Origin: Gammaproteobacteria bacterium
GTDB taxonomy: Bacteria > Pseudomonadota > Gammaproteobacteria > Steroidobacterales > Steroidobacteraceae
Direction of reading: 5' to 3'
DNA length: 37,407 nucleotides
NCBI GenBank assembly: GCA_015655465.1
Contig: JAATEY010000302.1
Coordinates: 1-37,407, forward strand
Part shown: in pieces, positions 8,431 to 16,005 of the stretch
Layout: each line of letters begins with the position of its first letter
Numbering within the stretch: the stretch's first letter is position 1
The notes under the pieces: model-generated
What the model saw: the letters and a program-made list of their open reading frames with translations, nothing else
Database searches by the model: none
What the model was told of the DNA's origin: nothing
Made by a program: the position numbers and the translations under genes

Positions 8431-8811
8431 ATGGACAAGAAGCTGGAAGAAGCGGGCCTTGCGCTGCGCCGCCACATGTTCGGCAAGGCCGGCGCGGAGG
8501 ATGCGCTGAACAACGCCACGCCTTTCAGGCGCCGCTTCGAGGAGATCGTCACCGAGCAATGCTTTGGCGACGCCTGGAACCGCGGGACGCTGGACCACAA
8601 GACACGCAGCATGCTGACGATTGCAATTCTCGCGACGCTGGGGCGCAGCCCGCAGCTGCGTTATCACGTGCAGGGTGCGATCGCGAACGGCGTGTCGAAG
8701 GAAGAGATCCGCGAGACGCTCATGCAGGTCTGGCTGTATGCCGGCATCCCGGCGGCCGCTGAAGGCTTCAATGTCGCCGGCGCCGTGCTGAAGGAAATGG
8801 GTCTGGATTGA
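8431..8811 (+). CDS. Carboxymuconolactone decarboxylase-family protein (PcaC-like)
   Basis: 126 residues with the single-domain AhpD/CMD all-helical fold typical of 4-carboxymuconolactone decarboxylase. Core features are FEEIVTEQCFGDAW, LDHKTRSMLTIAI and YHVQGAIANGVSKEEIRETL, with H at the start of the conserved helix. There is no CxxC pair, so the peroxidase-type AhpD branch is unlikely. PcaC acts in the beta-ketoadipate pathway, but no other pca gene is in view, so the substrate remains open. It begins one base after the dehydrogenase stop and is part of that operon. The ribosome-binding site GGGAGGG overlaps the end of the upstream gene. Confidence 0.92.
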   Translation: MDKKLEEAGLALRRHMFGKAGAEDALNNATPFRRRFEEIVTEQCFGDAWNRGTLDHKTRSMLTIAILATLGRSPQLRYHVQGAIANGVSKEEIRETLMQVWLYAGIPAAAEGFNVAGAVLKEMGLD

Positions 8812-8845
8812 AGCACAACGCCGGCCGCCTGGCAGGGGAGGTTGC

Positions 8846-9172
8846 GTGGCCAGTATCGCCTTCGGTCTGAGCTGTCTTGGCTGTCTGTTGCTCAGCCTGT
8901 CGCTGCAGCGGCATTACCGGCAGGTATTTGCCGACGAATCCGCATACGGGCGGCGCCTGTGGCCATTGCGCGCAGCGGGCTACGGCTGCGCGCTGCTGGC
9001 GCTCTGGCCCTGCGTCCGCCAGTCCGGTCCGTGGATCGGCCTGATACTGTGGATTTCGATCCTCGCGCTGGCCGCGTTCCTGCAGGGCATGCTGCTGACC
9101 TATCGTCCGCGAAGCAGCGCTGTGTTCGGTGGCCTCGGCGTCGCATTGATCGCACTGGGGTTCGCGCTGTGA
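8846..9172 (+). CDS. DUF3325 family small membrane protein
   Basis: 108 residues from a GTG start with GGGGAG about 5 bases upstream. It has three or four hydrophobic segments (about residues 3-20, 42-58, 62-86 and 92-107) and a basic loop. Gene order (this gene, then a DUF3649-like gene, then PepSY) matches the known cluster seen beside siderophore receptors, where the proteins are thought to help reductive iron release at the inner membrane. That role is inferred from other genomes. The stop overlaps the next start as GTGA. Confidence 0.85.
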   Translation: MASIAFGLSCLGCLLLSLSLQRHYRQVFADESAYGRRLWPLRAAGYGCALLALWPCVRQSGPWIGLILWISILALAAFLQGMLLTYRPRSSAVFGGLGVALIALGFAL

Positions 9173-9468
9173 AGGCCGTCGTCGATGCCGCGTATCGCTG
9201 GAGCGTGCTGTCCCGCTGTATCGCTGCAACCGCCGGCGGCTACGCAGTGGTGACGCTGCTGCACCTGGCGATGATCGCCGTGCTGCCGTGGGACGATTAC
9301 AAGGCGCTGCTGTTCGCGTCGCAGACCGGCTATCTGTACTACACCGGCATCATCATCTGGTGCTTTGCCGCCCGCAGCGCGAAGCGGGCGTGGTTCGGGC
9401 TTGGGCTGGTGGCGTTGCCGCTGGCGCTGATCGATGCGTGGTACCTGGTCCACAGAGGTCTCACATGA
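9169..9468 (+). CDS. DUF3649-like small membrane protein
   Basis: 99 residues from a GTG at 9169 that overlaps the upstream TGA (GTGA), a typical translational-coupling start. Three hydrophobic segments are visible: CIAATAGGYAVVTLLHLAMI, a middle one near YYTGIIIWCFAA, and a C-terminal one near GLVALPLALIDAWYL. Short membrane proteins of this type sit between DUF3325 and PepSY genes in iron-uptake clusters. Its stop overlaps the next ATG (ATGA). The frame is also open further upstream inside DUF3325, but that part is not expected to be coding. Confidence 0.8.
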   Translation: MKAVVDAAYRWSVLSRCIAATAGGYAVVTLLHLAMIAVLPWDDYKALLFASQTGYLYYTGIIIWCFAARSAKRAWFGLGLVALPLALIDAWYLVHRGLT

Positions 9469-11081
9469 AGGAAGGGTTCCGCCAGTCGATGTCCTGGGCG
9501 CACACCTGGCTTGGCCTCGTCATCGGCTGGGTGCTGTACTTCGTCTATCTCACCGGTACGCTTGGCTACCTCGACAAGGAGATCGACTACTGGATGACGC
9601 CGGATCGGCCGTACTTCGCGGCGGCCGGCAGCCAGCGTGAGCAACTGGCGGTGGCGCAGATTCATCTGCAAAAGGTTGCACCGGATGCGGAGCGCTGGAA
9701 CATCCAGCTGATCGGCGGCCGCGAAGCGCCGTCGCTCGATGTGGCGTGGACCGATCTACCGCAGGGCGGTGTCCGCGGTGTCACGCACCGCGAAACACTG
9801 GATCCACACACCGGCCAGCCCATCGACTACAGCGCGCGTGCCACCGGCGGCGGCCAGGTGCTGTACAAGATGCACTACCAGCTGGCCTATATCCCGTACG
9901 ACAAGGCCATCCTCATCATCATGGTCTGCACGCTGGTGATGTTCGCGGCAATGGTCACCGGCATCATCGTGCACAAGAACATCTTCAAGGACTTCTTCAC
10001 CTTCCGTCCGCGCAAGGGGCAACGCAGCTGGCTCGATGCGCACAACCTGCTCAGCGTCACCGCGCTGCCGTTCCACCTGGTCGTCACCTACAGCGGCTTC
10101 CTGTTCTTCACCTACCAGTTCATGCCGTCGGTGCCGAACCTGCTCTATGAAGGGGGCAGCCGCTCGGCCGGCGGCCAGTTCTACCAGGGCGTCTACCCCT
10201 ATCCGCAGCCGAAGCTGCCGCAGGCGGCCCATGTCGCGGCGCCGCTGGTGGCGCTGCCACCGATGTTCTACGAGGTTGACCGCGCCTGGGGCAGGGACGT
10301 CGCCACAGCGGTGGAAGTGCGCAATCCGGGCGATGCCAACGCGCGCGTGCTGTTCAGGCCGCAGGAGACGGTGAGCATTGCATTCCCCGAGAACATGCTG
10401 GTGTTCGATGGCGCCAGGGGCAGATTCCTCGAGAACTTTCAGGCCGATCATTATCCATCGGCCAACGCGGACCATGTGATGAAGGGCCTGCACAAGGGCC
10501 TGTTCGCCAACTGGTTCCTGCGCGTGCTGTTCCTGTTCATGGGCGTGGGCGGCACCGCGATGATCGGCACCGGCCTGCTGCTGTGGGGGAATGCGCGCCG
10601 GACGCGGTTGCTGGCTGCGCAGCAACCGCTGCACTTCGGCATCCGGCTGGTAGACCGGCTGAACATCGGCACCATCATCGGCATGCCCATCGCCATTGCC
10701 GCGTACTTCTGGGCCAATCGTCTGCTGCCGGTCGGGATGACGACGCGTGCCGCATGGGAAGTGCACGCGATGTACCTGACGATGGCGGCAATGTTCGCCT
10801 GGCCGATGCTGCGGTCGCCAGAGAGAGCGCGCGTGGAAATGCTCTGGCTGTGCGCGGCCGCTTACGGGCTGCTGCCAGTGTTGAACGCGCTGACGACGTC
10901 ACGCCATCTCGGCCACAGCCTGCCGCAGGGCGACTGGATCATGGCGGGGTTCGACCTGACGGCGCTGGCCTGCGGCGTGATCGCGGCGGTCTGTGCATTG
11001 AAGGTGCGCCGGAGCGCCGCCACTGCAACAGTGCGCCGACGCCCGAAGAGCCTGGCAATGTCCGGGCCCGTGGCGTCGTAG
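9465..11081 (+). CDS. PepSY-associated transmembrane protein, putative periplasmic iron/siderophore reductase component
   Basis: 538 residues from ATG 9465, which overlaps the upstream stop. The first helix (MSWAHTWLGLVIGWVLYFVYLTG) is the hallmark of PepSY-associated TM proteins. A periplasmic PepSY-like part (about 50-140) follows, then TM helices near 145-170, 190-210 and 340-370, and further C-terminal helices. Histidines within or beside helices (H13, the H in SWLDAHNL, GLHKG) may coordinate heme, as in related FoxB/FpvG-type reductases; this is inferred. With the two preceding small membrane genes it forms a tightly overlapping operon. No TonB-dependent receptor or siderophore gene is nearby, which is unusual for this cluster. 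Confidence 0.9.
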   Translation: MKEGFRQSMSWAHTWLGLVIGWVLYFVYLTGTLGYLDKEIDYWMTPDRPYFAAAGSQREQLAVAQIHLQKVAPDAERWNIQLIGGREAPSLDVAWTDLPQGGVRGVTHRETLDPHTGQPIDYSARATGGGQVLYKMHYQLAYIPYDKAILIIMVCTLVMFAAMVTGIIVHKNIFKDFFTFRPRKGQRSWLDAHNLLSVTALPFHLVVTYSGFLFFTYQFMPSVPNLLYEGGSRSAGGQFYQGVYPYPQPKLPQAAHVAAPLVALPPMFYEVDRAWGRDVATAVEVRNPGDANARVLFRPQETVSIAFPENMLVFDGARGRFLENFQADHYPSANADHVMKGLHKGLFANWFLRVLFLFMGVGGTAMIGTGLLLWGNARRTRLLAAQQPLHFGIRLVDRLNIGTIIGMPIAIAAYFWANRLLPVGMTTRAAWEVHAMYLTMAAMFAWPMLRSPERARVEMLWLCAAAYGLLPVLNALTTSRHLGHSLPQGDWIMAGFDLTALACGVIAAVCALKVRRSAATATVRRRPKSLAMSGPVAS

Positions 11082-11098
11082 CGACGCGAGGCTCGGGC
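11041..11098. other. Nested inverted repeats between convergent genes, possible bidirectional stop of transcription
   Basis: GCGTCG (11073-11078) and CGACGC (11082-11087) form a stem whose 3-base loop is the TAG stop of the PepSY gene. Outside it, GCCCG and AGCC at the start of the span match GGCTCGGGC at 11090-11098. The location between convergent stops suits a terminator, but there is no T-tract. Confidence 0.3.
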
Positions 11099-11099
11099 T

Positions 11100-11846
11100 T
11101 CAGAAATTCTCGTCCGGACGCAGGTAACGCCACTTGCCCACCGGCAGACCACCTAGCGGCACATTGCCGCTGCGCACGCGCTTCAGCCCGGTGACATACA
11201 GACCGACCAGCTCGCACATGCGGCGGATCTGGCGCTTGCGTCCCTCGCGCAGCACGAAGCGCAATTGATCGTCGTTCTGCCATGACACCTGTGCCGGTTT
11301 GAGCACGACGCCATCGAGCATCAGCCCATGCTGCAGCCGCTTCATGCCATCGTCCGAAAGTCTTCCCTCGACGCGCACCAGATACTCTTTCTCGATCGCG
11401 GAGTTCTCGCCGATCAGCTGCCTGGCGACGCGCCCGTCCTGCGTGAGCACCAGCAGCCCGGTCGAGTTGATGTCCAGTCTTCCGGCAGGTGCGAGTCCGC
11501 GCAGGTGGACGCTCTGGAACCGCGTGGGTGATGGATCGGCAGACCAGCGGTTTTCCGGGCGGATCAGCACCACGGCTGGTTCATGGCCGTCTTCGGCCTG
11601 CCCCGACACATAGCCCACCGGTTTGTGCAGCAGGATAGTCACCTGCGTGCTCTGGTGGTCCCGCGCCGCCCGGTCGATTTCGATATGCGCCTGGGGCGAG
11701 ACCCGCACGCCCAGTGTGTCGACAACCTTGCCGTCGACCTTCACCCACCCGTTCTCGATCCAGCGGTCAGCCTCGCGGCGCGAACACAGGCCGAGCTCGC
11801 CCATCCGCTTGGAGAGTCGTGGATTTTCCGGGTTGTCATGCTGCAC
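11100..11846 (-). CDS. rRNA pseudouridine synthase, RsuA/RluB/RluF family (closest to RluF)
   Basis: 248 residues. An S4 RNA-binding domain (about residues 10-60, RLSKRMGELGLCSRREADRWI) precedes the catalytic domain. The catalytic aspartate is D125 in AGRLDINSTGLLVLTQDG, and the family signature REGRKRQIRRMCELVG is at 200-215. Enzymes of this family isomerise specific uridines in rRNA or tRNA; the C-terminal pattern is nearest to RluF, which modifies 23S rRNA. I did not assign the symbol because RluB, RluE and RluF are hard to separate by eye. GTG 11846 is preferred because GGAGG lies 5 bases upstream. A second GTG at 11852 overlaps that ribosome-binding site, and the frame runs further upstream without supporting signals. 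Confidence 0.93.
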   Translation of the reverse strand: MQHDNPENPRLSKRMGELGLCSRREADRWIENGWVKVDGKVVDTLGVRVSPQAHIEIDRAARDHQSTQVTILLHKPVGYVSGQAEDGHEPAVVLIRPENRWSADPSPTRFQSVHLRGLAPAGRLDINSTGLLVLTQDGRVARQLIGENSAIEKEYLVRVEGRLSDDGMKRLQHGLMLDGVVLKPAQVSWQNDDQLRFVLREGRKRQIRRMCELVGLYVTGLKRVRSGNVPLGGLPVGKWRYLRPDENF

Positions 11847-11877
11847 CGCCACCTCCGGATCATACCTGTCCTTAGGC

Positions 11878-11907
11878 TTGCAGGACTTTCGCATCCCGGC
11901 GTAGGAT
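11878..11907 (+). promoter_or_regulatory. Candidate sigma-70 promoter for the aaaT leader
   Basis: TTGCAG (11878-11883) and TAGGAT (11902-11907) are separated by 18 bases and resemble -35 and -10 boxes. The expected transcription start would fall about 7 bases after the -10 box, near the ATG of the leader peptide at 11915, so the leader might be translated from a very short or leaderless 5' end. AGGA inside the -10 region would otherwise serve as its ribosome-binding site if transcription starts further upstream. Confidence 0.35.
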
Positions 11908-11914
11908 TCAGCAC

Positions 11915-11971
11915 ATGAAGCGCATGCACATGACGATTCTGGTACTGACCACCACGAGGTGGACTGCCTGA
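11915..11971 (+). CDS. Putative attenuator leader peptide (18 aa)
   Basis: ATG 11915 to TGA 11971 encodes MKRMHMTILVLTTTRWTA. The centre carries Ile-Leu-Val-Leu followed by three Thr codons, the kind of codon run seen in ilv/thr attenuator leaders. AGGA lies 8 bases before the ATG. The stop codon lies inside the first arm of a strong hairpin, and an intrinsic terminator ends just before the aaaT start codon. Short peptides can occur by chance. The codon content, the position and the downstream structures together make a regulatory leader the best reading. Confidence 0.6.
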   Translation: MKRMHMTILVLTTTRWTA

Positions 11972-12013
11972 TCGTGTGCGACATCCAGGCAGCTCGTTGA
12001 AACGCGATGCCTG
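11949..12013 (+). promoter_or_regulatory. Mutually exclusive leader hairpins upstream of aaaT
   Basis: CCACC (11949-11953, over the Thr codons) pairs with GGTGG (11958-11962). CTGCCTG (11964-11970, overlapping the leader stop) pairs with CAGGCAG (11986-11992), with an inner TCG/CGA stem. The same CAGGCA also pairs with TGCCTG (12008-12013), with an inner TCG (11994-11996)/CGA (12005-12007). The two larger stems cannot coexist. A ribosome at the leader stop would cover the first arm and favour the second stem. Confidence 0.5.
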
Positions 12014-12023
12014 CCGACTGAAG

Positions 12024-12054
12024 ACCCCGGAAGGCTCGCCAACCGGGGTTTTTT
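12024..12054 (+). terminator. Intrinsic terminator directly before aaaT (attenuator)
   Basis: ACCCCGG (12024-12030) pairs perfectly with CCGGGGT (12043-12049), 12-base loop, followed by six T (12049-12054). The T-tract abuts the ATG of aaaT at 12055. The GGGG of the 3' arm is also the only Shine-Dalgarno-like element for aaaT, so the folded hairpin would both stop transcription and hide the ribosome site in read-through RNA. Confidence 0.75.
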
Positions 12055-12552
12055 ATGGACGCAGGGAAACTCGAGATCAGAAGCGCAGAGCCCGACGACT
12101 TCGGAGCGCTGCAGGTGCTGCACGCCCAGCCGAAAGTCGTCTACGGCACCATGCAGGTCCCGTTCACTTCACGTGAAGTGTGGCGGAAGCGTTGCATCGA
12201 GCGGCCCGAAAACATGCGCGTGCTCGTCGCCTGCGTGCAGGGCGGGGTCGTGGGCTGCGCCGCCGTCACGATTCCGCTTGCGATCCGCCGTCGCCACGTG
12301 GGCGAACTGGGTCTGGTCGTGCACGACGCCTGGCATCGCCGCGGGATCGGTGCTGCGCTGCTGGGTTCGCTGCTGGATCTTGCCGACCAGTGGCTCAACC
12401 TCACGCGACTCGAGTTGACGGTCTACACGGACAACGCACCGGCCATTGCGTTGTACGAGAAGCATGGATTCGTGCGCGAAGGAAAGTTCGACCGTTACGC
12501 ATTCCGGAATGGCGAGTACGTGGATGTGTTTGCCATGGCAAGGTTCAGGTGA
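12055..12552 (+). CDS. aaaT: L-amino-acid N-acetyltransferase, AaaT/YhhY-like
   Basis: 165 residues, a single GNAT domain almost colinear with E. coli AaaT (YhhY). Shared stretches recalled from that protein include the N-terminal IHAQPEV-like segment (here LHAQPKV), a QVP motif, the acetyl-CoA loop (here HRRGIGAALL, about residues 99-108), ELTVYTDNAPAIALYEKHGF, and the C-terminal RNGEYVDVFAMAR. The E. coli enzyme acetylates amino acids such as methionine and phenylalanine with acetyl-CoA. The ATG at 12055 gives the family's usual length and no later start fits. It follows the terminator T-tract directly and has only a weak GGGG ribosome site. Expression therefore probably depends on the upstream leader. 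The downstream gene is separated by 175 bases. Confidence 0.9.
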   Translation: MDAGKLEIRSAEPDDFGALQVLHAQPKVVYGTMQVPFTSREVWRKRCIERPENMRVLVACVQGGVVGCAAVTIPLAIRRRHVGELGLVVHDAWHRRGIGAALLGSLLDLADQWLNLTRLELTVYTDNAPAIALYEKHGFVREGKFDRYAFRNGEYVDVFAMARFR

Positions 12553-12658
12553 AGAGGGTTGCCCTGCGCGCTGAAGGTCGTCGCCGACAGGCTCATCCAT
12601 GGGGCGGGCACAGCACCTACTTGCACCAGACGGAAGTAATCCCTGCAAGGGTGGACAT

Positions 12659-12695
12659 CTGCCTGCAGGCAGTTGATTCTGCCCACCTGCCTGCA
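12659..12695. repeat. CTGCCTGCAGGCAG palindrome plus a further half copy
   Basis: A perfect 14-base palindrome occupies 12659-12672, and CTGCCTGCA recurs at 12687-12695. GCAGGCAG at 12665-12672 can thus pair with CTGCCTGC at 12687-12694. The element ends about 20 bases before the ribosome-binding site of the triple NTF2-like gene. It could be an operator or a 5' leader hairpin. The same CTGCCTG/CAGGCAG sequences build the aaaT attenuator 650 bases away. Confidence 0.45.
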
Positions 12696-12727
12696 AGAAG
12701 AATACGGAAATGCACAGGAGAGTGCCG

Positions 12728-14908
12728 ATGACGCGCCCGCTCGCCCCGATTTGCGCAATGCTTGCCCTGTTGCTCGCCACGTCCGTCCACGCCGATACCG
12801 CACTCGATGGCTTCGCCCGCGATGTCGAGCGCACCGAAAGCGTTCGCGCGGTCAAGAAGCTGCAGGCGAGCTATGCGCAATACGCGCAATATGGCCTGTG
12901 GAGCCAGGTCGGCGCGCTGTTCGCCACCGATGGCAGCTTCGTCTTCGACGGCATGATCAAGCCGGCCGAGACCGCGAAGGGCCCCGTCGCAATCGCCTCC
13001 TTCCTCCGCACCCGCTACGGCGGCGGCCATGAAGGTGTGAAGGCAGACGATCTCTCGTCGATGATGATCGATGCGCCGGTGCTGAATCTCGCGGCCGATG
13101 GCGGCAGCGCCAAGGTCCGCTGGCAGGCCATCATCTTCCATGGCCACGGCGACAAGGCACGCATCGAGGGCGGTGTCTTCGAGAACGACTATGTGCGCCA
13201 GGCCGGCGTCTGGAAGATCGCGACGGCGCACTATTTCCCGCAGTACGACGGCCCCTATGAAGACGGCTGGATCAACTGGGGCGGTGGCGACCTGCCCGTG
13301 GTCCCCAAACATTTCGATCCCACCACCGCCGGCATCCCCATTGCGCCCGCGACCGGCACTGCTCCCGCGACGAAGGCGACGCTGGCGGCGTTGCAGAAGC
13401 GGGTCGATACGCTCAACGACGAAGACCGCGTCCGCAACCTGCAGTCGGCCTACGGCTACTATGCGGACCGCAAGATGTGGGACGACGTGGTCGACCTGTT
13501 CGCGAAGAACGGTGTGGTCGAGATTGGCGGACAGGGCATCTGGCGCGGACCAGCGGGCGTGCGCCGCTGGCTGGAGAGCATCGGCTCTGCCGGACTCAGG
13601 CATGGCCAGCTCAATGACCGCCTGCAGAATGATGTGACCGTGACCATCGCGCCGGGCGGCAACGAGGCATTTGCGCGCGGCATCGAACTCGGCATGCTCG
13701 GCGAGGCGGATCAGGAGAAGGGCTGGTGGGAGGTCGCCACCTTCCATACACGCTTCGTCAAGGAAGACGGCGTGTGGAAGATCCGCGAACTGCGCCGCTT
13801 TCCGCTGATGAAGACCGACATCTTCCAGGGCTGGGGCAGGAGCCGCATCGTCGATGCGGTGCCGGCCGGTGCCAATGCGCCGGATGCGCCGGTTCCCGCT
13901 GCAGATGCTGCTGCGCCGGGCCTGACGATGCCGGCCTTCCTCGGCGTGCATCCGGTCACCGGCAAGGCCGTCAAGGCGGCTGGCAGCGCAAAAATGGTGG
14001 CGACCGGCGTGCTGACTGGCGCGATCGCAGCGGGCAAGTCCACGCCGGTCACGCTCGACGAAGCCCGCCGCCGTCTCGCGCGTTCCGCCGCCTGGGATGG
14101 CGCCACGAATGTGTCGGCGGCCTATGGCTACTATGTCGACGATTCCGACAATGCCGGCTGGGCCAATGTCATGGCGTCGAAGGGATTCAAGGAGACGCCA
14201 TTCCAGGGCTATCACATCGGCCGCGACCGGCTCATCGCCGCGCGCGTGCGGGGCCCGGGCCCGGAAAAGCAGGCCGGCATTTCGTATCACTGGCTGATAC
14301 AGCCCGTGGTGCTGGTCTCCGAAGATGGCCGTTCCTCAACGGGCCGCTTCAAGCTGTTCCAGCCGCGCACCGGCAAGACGGTGGGCAAGGCGGGCGACTT
14401 CTTCGCCGCCGCGTTCTGGGGCGGCATGTATAACGACCGCTATGTGCTGGAGGATGGCGTGTGGCGCATCTGGGAGCTGACGCTCGACGAGCCCTACATC
14501 ACGCCGGTGGCGTGGAAGGATGGCGTCTGGGCGAAGGCGAAGGATCCGGCTCCCCGCACTCCCGCTCCCCGCGCTGCTGCACCGGCACCGGCTGCACCAG
14601 TCGCACAAGGCGCAGCCGCCGCAGCCGCACCCGCACCCAGGCCAGCTGCCGCCGGCAACGCGGCCGTAGATGTCACGCTGGCGTCAATTGGCAAGCGCGA
14701 AGAGCATTTCCAGGGTGGGACGGGTGAGCAATGGCAATGGCCGACCATCCTGCCCATGTGGTTCACCTACACCAATCCGGTGAGCGGGCGCGTGCCCGAA
14801 CTGCACCAGCCGGATTGCGTGCCCTGCGCGCTGCGCCCCGAGTTGCGGCTCGATCGCAATGGCTACCAGGAGCCGCCGGATGCGCCGGCTGCAAACAAGT
14901 CACCCTGA
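12728..14908 (+). CDS. Exported protein with three NTF2-like (SnoaL-type) domains
   Basis: 726 residues from ATG 12728 (AGGAG 7 bases upstream; an earlier in-frame ATG at 12710 precedes the ribosome site). The signal peptide spans about residues 1-22 (ending SVHA). Three NTF2-like domains follow at about 32-170, 220-380 and 430-600, each opening with a helix such as LQASYAQYAQYGLW, LQSAYGYYADRKMW or VSAAYGYYVDDSDN and closing with a GVWKI or GVWRI strand. An Ala/Pro-rich linker (about 610-660) leads to a tail with TYTNPVSGR and a CVPC pair. The second domain closely resembles the partial protein at 1-480. Function is unknown; three domains in one exported chain suggest an internal trimer-like barrel assembly. 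A lipoprotein gene overlaps or immediately follows its stop. Confidence 0.9.
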   Translation: MTRPLAPICAMLALLLATSVHADTALDGFARDVERTESVRAVKKLQASYAQYAQYGLWSQVGALFATDGSFVFDGMIKPAETAKGPVAIASFLRTRYGGGHEGVKADDLSSMMIDAPVLNLAADGGSAKVRWQAIIFHGHGDKARIEGGVFENDYVRQAGVWKIATAHYFPQYDGPYEDGWINWGGGDLPVVPKHFDPTTAGIPIAPATGTAPATKATLAALQKRVDTLNDEDRVRNLQSAYGYYADRKMWDDVVDLFAKNGVVEIGGQGIWRGPAGVRRWLESIGSAGLRHGQLNDRLQNDVTVTIAPGGNEAFARGIELGMLGEADQEKGWWEVATFHTRFVKEDGVWKIRELRRFPLMKTDIFQGWGRSRIVDAVPAGANAPDAPVPAADAAAPGLTMPAFLGVHPVTGKAVKAAGSAKMVATGVLTGAIAAGKSTPVTLDEARRRLARSAAWDGATNVSAAYGYYVDDSDNAGWANVMASKGFKETPFQGYHIGRDRLIAARVRGPGPEKQAGISYHWLIQPVVLVSEDGRSSTGRFKLFQPRTGKTVGKAGDFFAAAFWGGMYNDRYVLEDGVWRIWELTLDEPYITPVAWKDGVWAKAKDPAPRTPAPRAAAPAPAAPVAQGAAAAAAPAPRPAAAGNAAVDVTLASIGKREEHFQGGTGEQWQWPTILPMWFTYTNPVSGRVPELHQPDCVPCALRPELRLDRNGYQEPPDAPAANKSP

Positions 14909-14922
14909 TGCGGAAGTTCCCC

Positions 14923-15930
14923 ATGACAATGAATCGATCCTTCAGCCGGAATACCACCCTGGCCATGCTGTTCACCATGGCAGGCCTGCTGCTGGGTTGC
15001 GCGTCAACCGGCAAGAAAGAGGCGAAGAACGAAGCGCCGCTGGTTCCCATCAAGGTTGCGGGCGCCCGCTGGATCGAGCTGTCGCCGGTGGTGGTGGCAG
15101 CCAACAGCTTCTATCCGCAGCAGCTCACGGTGCCTTCCGGCGGAGTTGTCAGCAGCACCTCGGGTGCAGCCGATCTTGCCACCAATGCGGAAACGCAGCT
15201 GCTGCGCGAGTCGGTGAACAATCCGGACCTGCGCATCATCATGACTGTCAGCGAAAGCTTCTATCGCCTGGTGGCGCGGCGTTCCGCAGGCATCAACAAG
15301 CTGGCCGACCTGAAAGGCAAGCGCGTGCTGGTGCCGCGCATGACCTCGGCCCAGTACTACCTGGTGGCGATGCTGCGCAGCGCGGGGCTGAAAGAGGAGG
15401 ATGTGGTACTGGTCAATCAGCCACCGACTCCGGCCGGCCAGCCGGCGGGCAAGTTCCGGATGGCGGAGGCGCTGGCACGCGGCGATGCGGATGTCATTGC
15501 CACCTTCGAGCCGGAGCCCGAATACGCCGTCCGTCTGCTGGGGAAGGATGCCATCGTGCTGCAGGATCGCAAGGTGTACCGCGAAGCATTCAACCTGCAC
15601 GCCAGGGGAAAGGACCTGGCAGATCCGGAGAAGCGCCGCGCGATTGTCGCTTTCGTGCGCGCCGTCGCCCAGGCGAGCAAGGCCCTGAAGAAGGATCCCA
15701 AGCCGTATTGGCCGCATATTTCAAGCGTGATCAACTTCGACCTCGAGCAGATCGGCTGGGGCTGGCCGGAGACGGAATTTCCCGTCGAGATCATTCCCGA
15801 CATGCTCGATGTGCTGGTGACGGAAGAGGCCTGGGTCGCCAAGGTGAGCAACCGCGCTCCCCGCAGCCGTGAGGAACTCGCGAAATTCATCGACAGGTCT
15901 GTGGTCAAGGAAGCGCTTTCATCCAGGTGA
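14923..15930 (+). CDS. ABC-type substrate-binding lipoprotein (NMT1/SsuA-like), orphan
   Basis: 335 residues from ATG 14923, preceded by GGAAG at 6 bases; an in-frame ATG at 14908 overlaps the previous stop (TGATG) and is an alternative start. The lipobox LLLGC places a lipidated cysteine after a hydrophobic segment. The rest is a periplasmic binding-protein fold of the nitrate/sulfonate/thiamine-precursor type, with LADLKGKRVLVPR and DADVIATFEPEPEYAVRLLG as recognisable elements. No permease or ATPase gene is adjacent, so it either serves a transporter encoded elsewhere or has another role. Tight linkage to the triple NTF2-like gene implies a shared function, possibly capture of a small hydrophobic or aromatic ligand; that is inference only. 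Confidence 0.85.
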   Translation: MTMNRSFSRNTTLAMLFTMAGLLLGCASTGKKEAKNEAPLVPIKVAGARWIELSPVVVAANSFYPQQLTVPSGGVVSSTSGAADLATNAETQLLRESVNNPDLRIIMTVSESFYRLVARRSAGINKLADLKGKRVLVPRMTSAQYYLVAMLRSAGLKEEDVVLVNQPPTPAGQPAGKFRMAEALARGDADVIATFEPEPEYAVRLLGKDAIVLQDRKVYREAFNLHARGKDLADPEKRRAIVAFVRAVAQASKALKKDPKPYWPHISSVINFDLEQIGWGWPETEFPVEIIPDMLDVLVTEEAWVAKVSNRAPRSREELAKFIDRSVVKEALSSR

Positions 15931-16005
15931 GCGGGCCACTGTTCCAGGATCCATGGCATCGCCGTGCACCCTTGCGGATTCATGCAAGCGACGCGGGCCC
16001 CGGTT

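Noticed and set aside
11100-11984. Start at 11984 for the pseudouridine synthase
   Set aside because: The extra N-terminal residues have no family match and would overlap the leader region; GTG 11846 has a GGAGG site.
12617-14290. A 557-codon minus-strand frame opposite the triple NTF2-like gene
   Set aside because: No family signature and no ribosome site; the + strand frame has a signal peptide and three recognisable domains.
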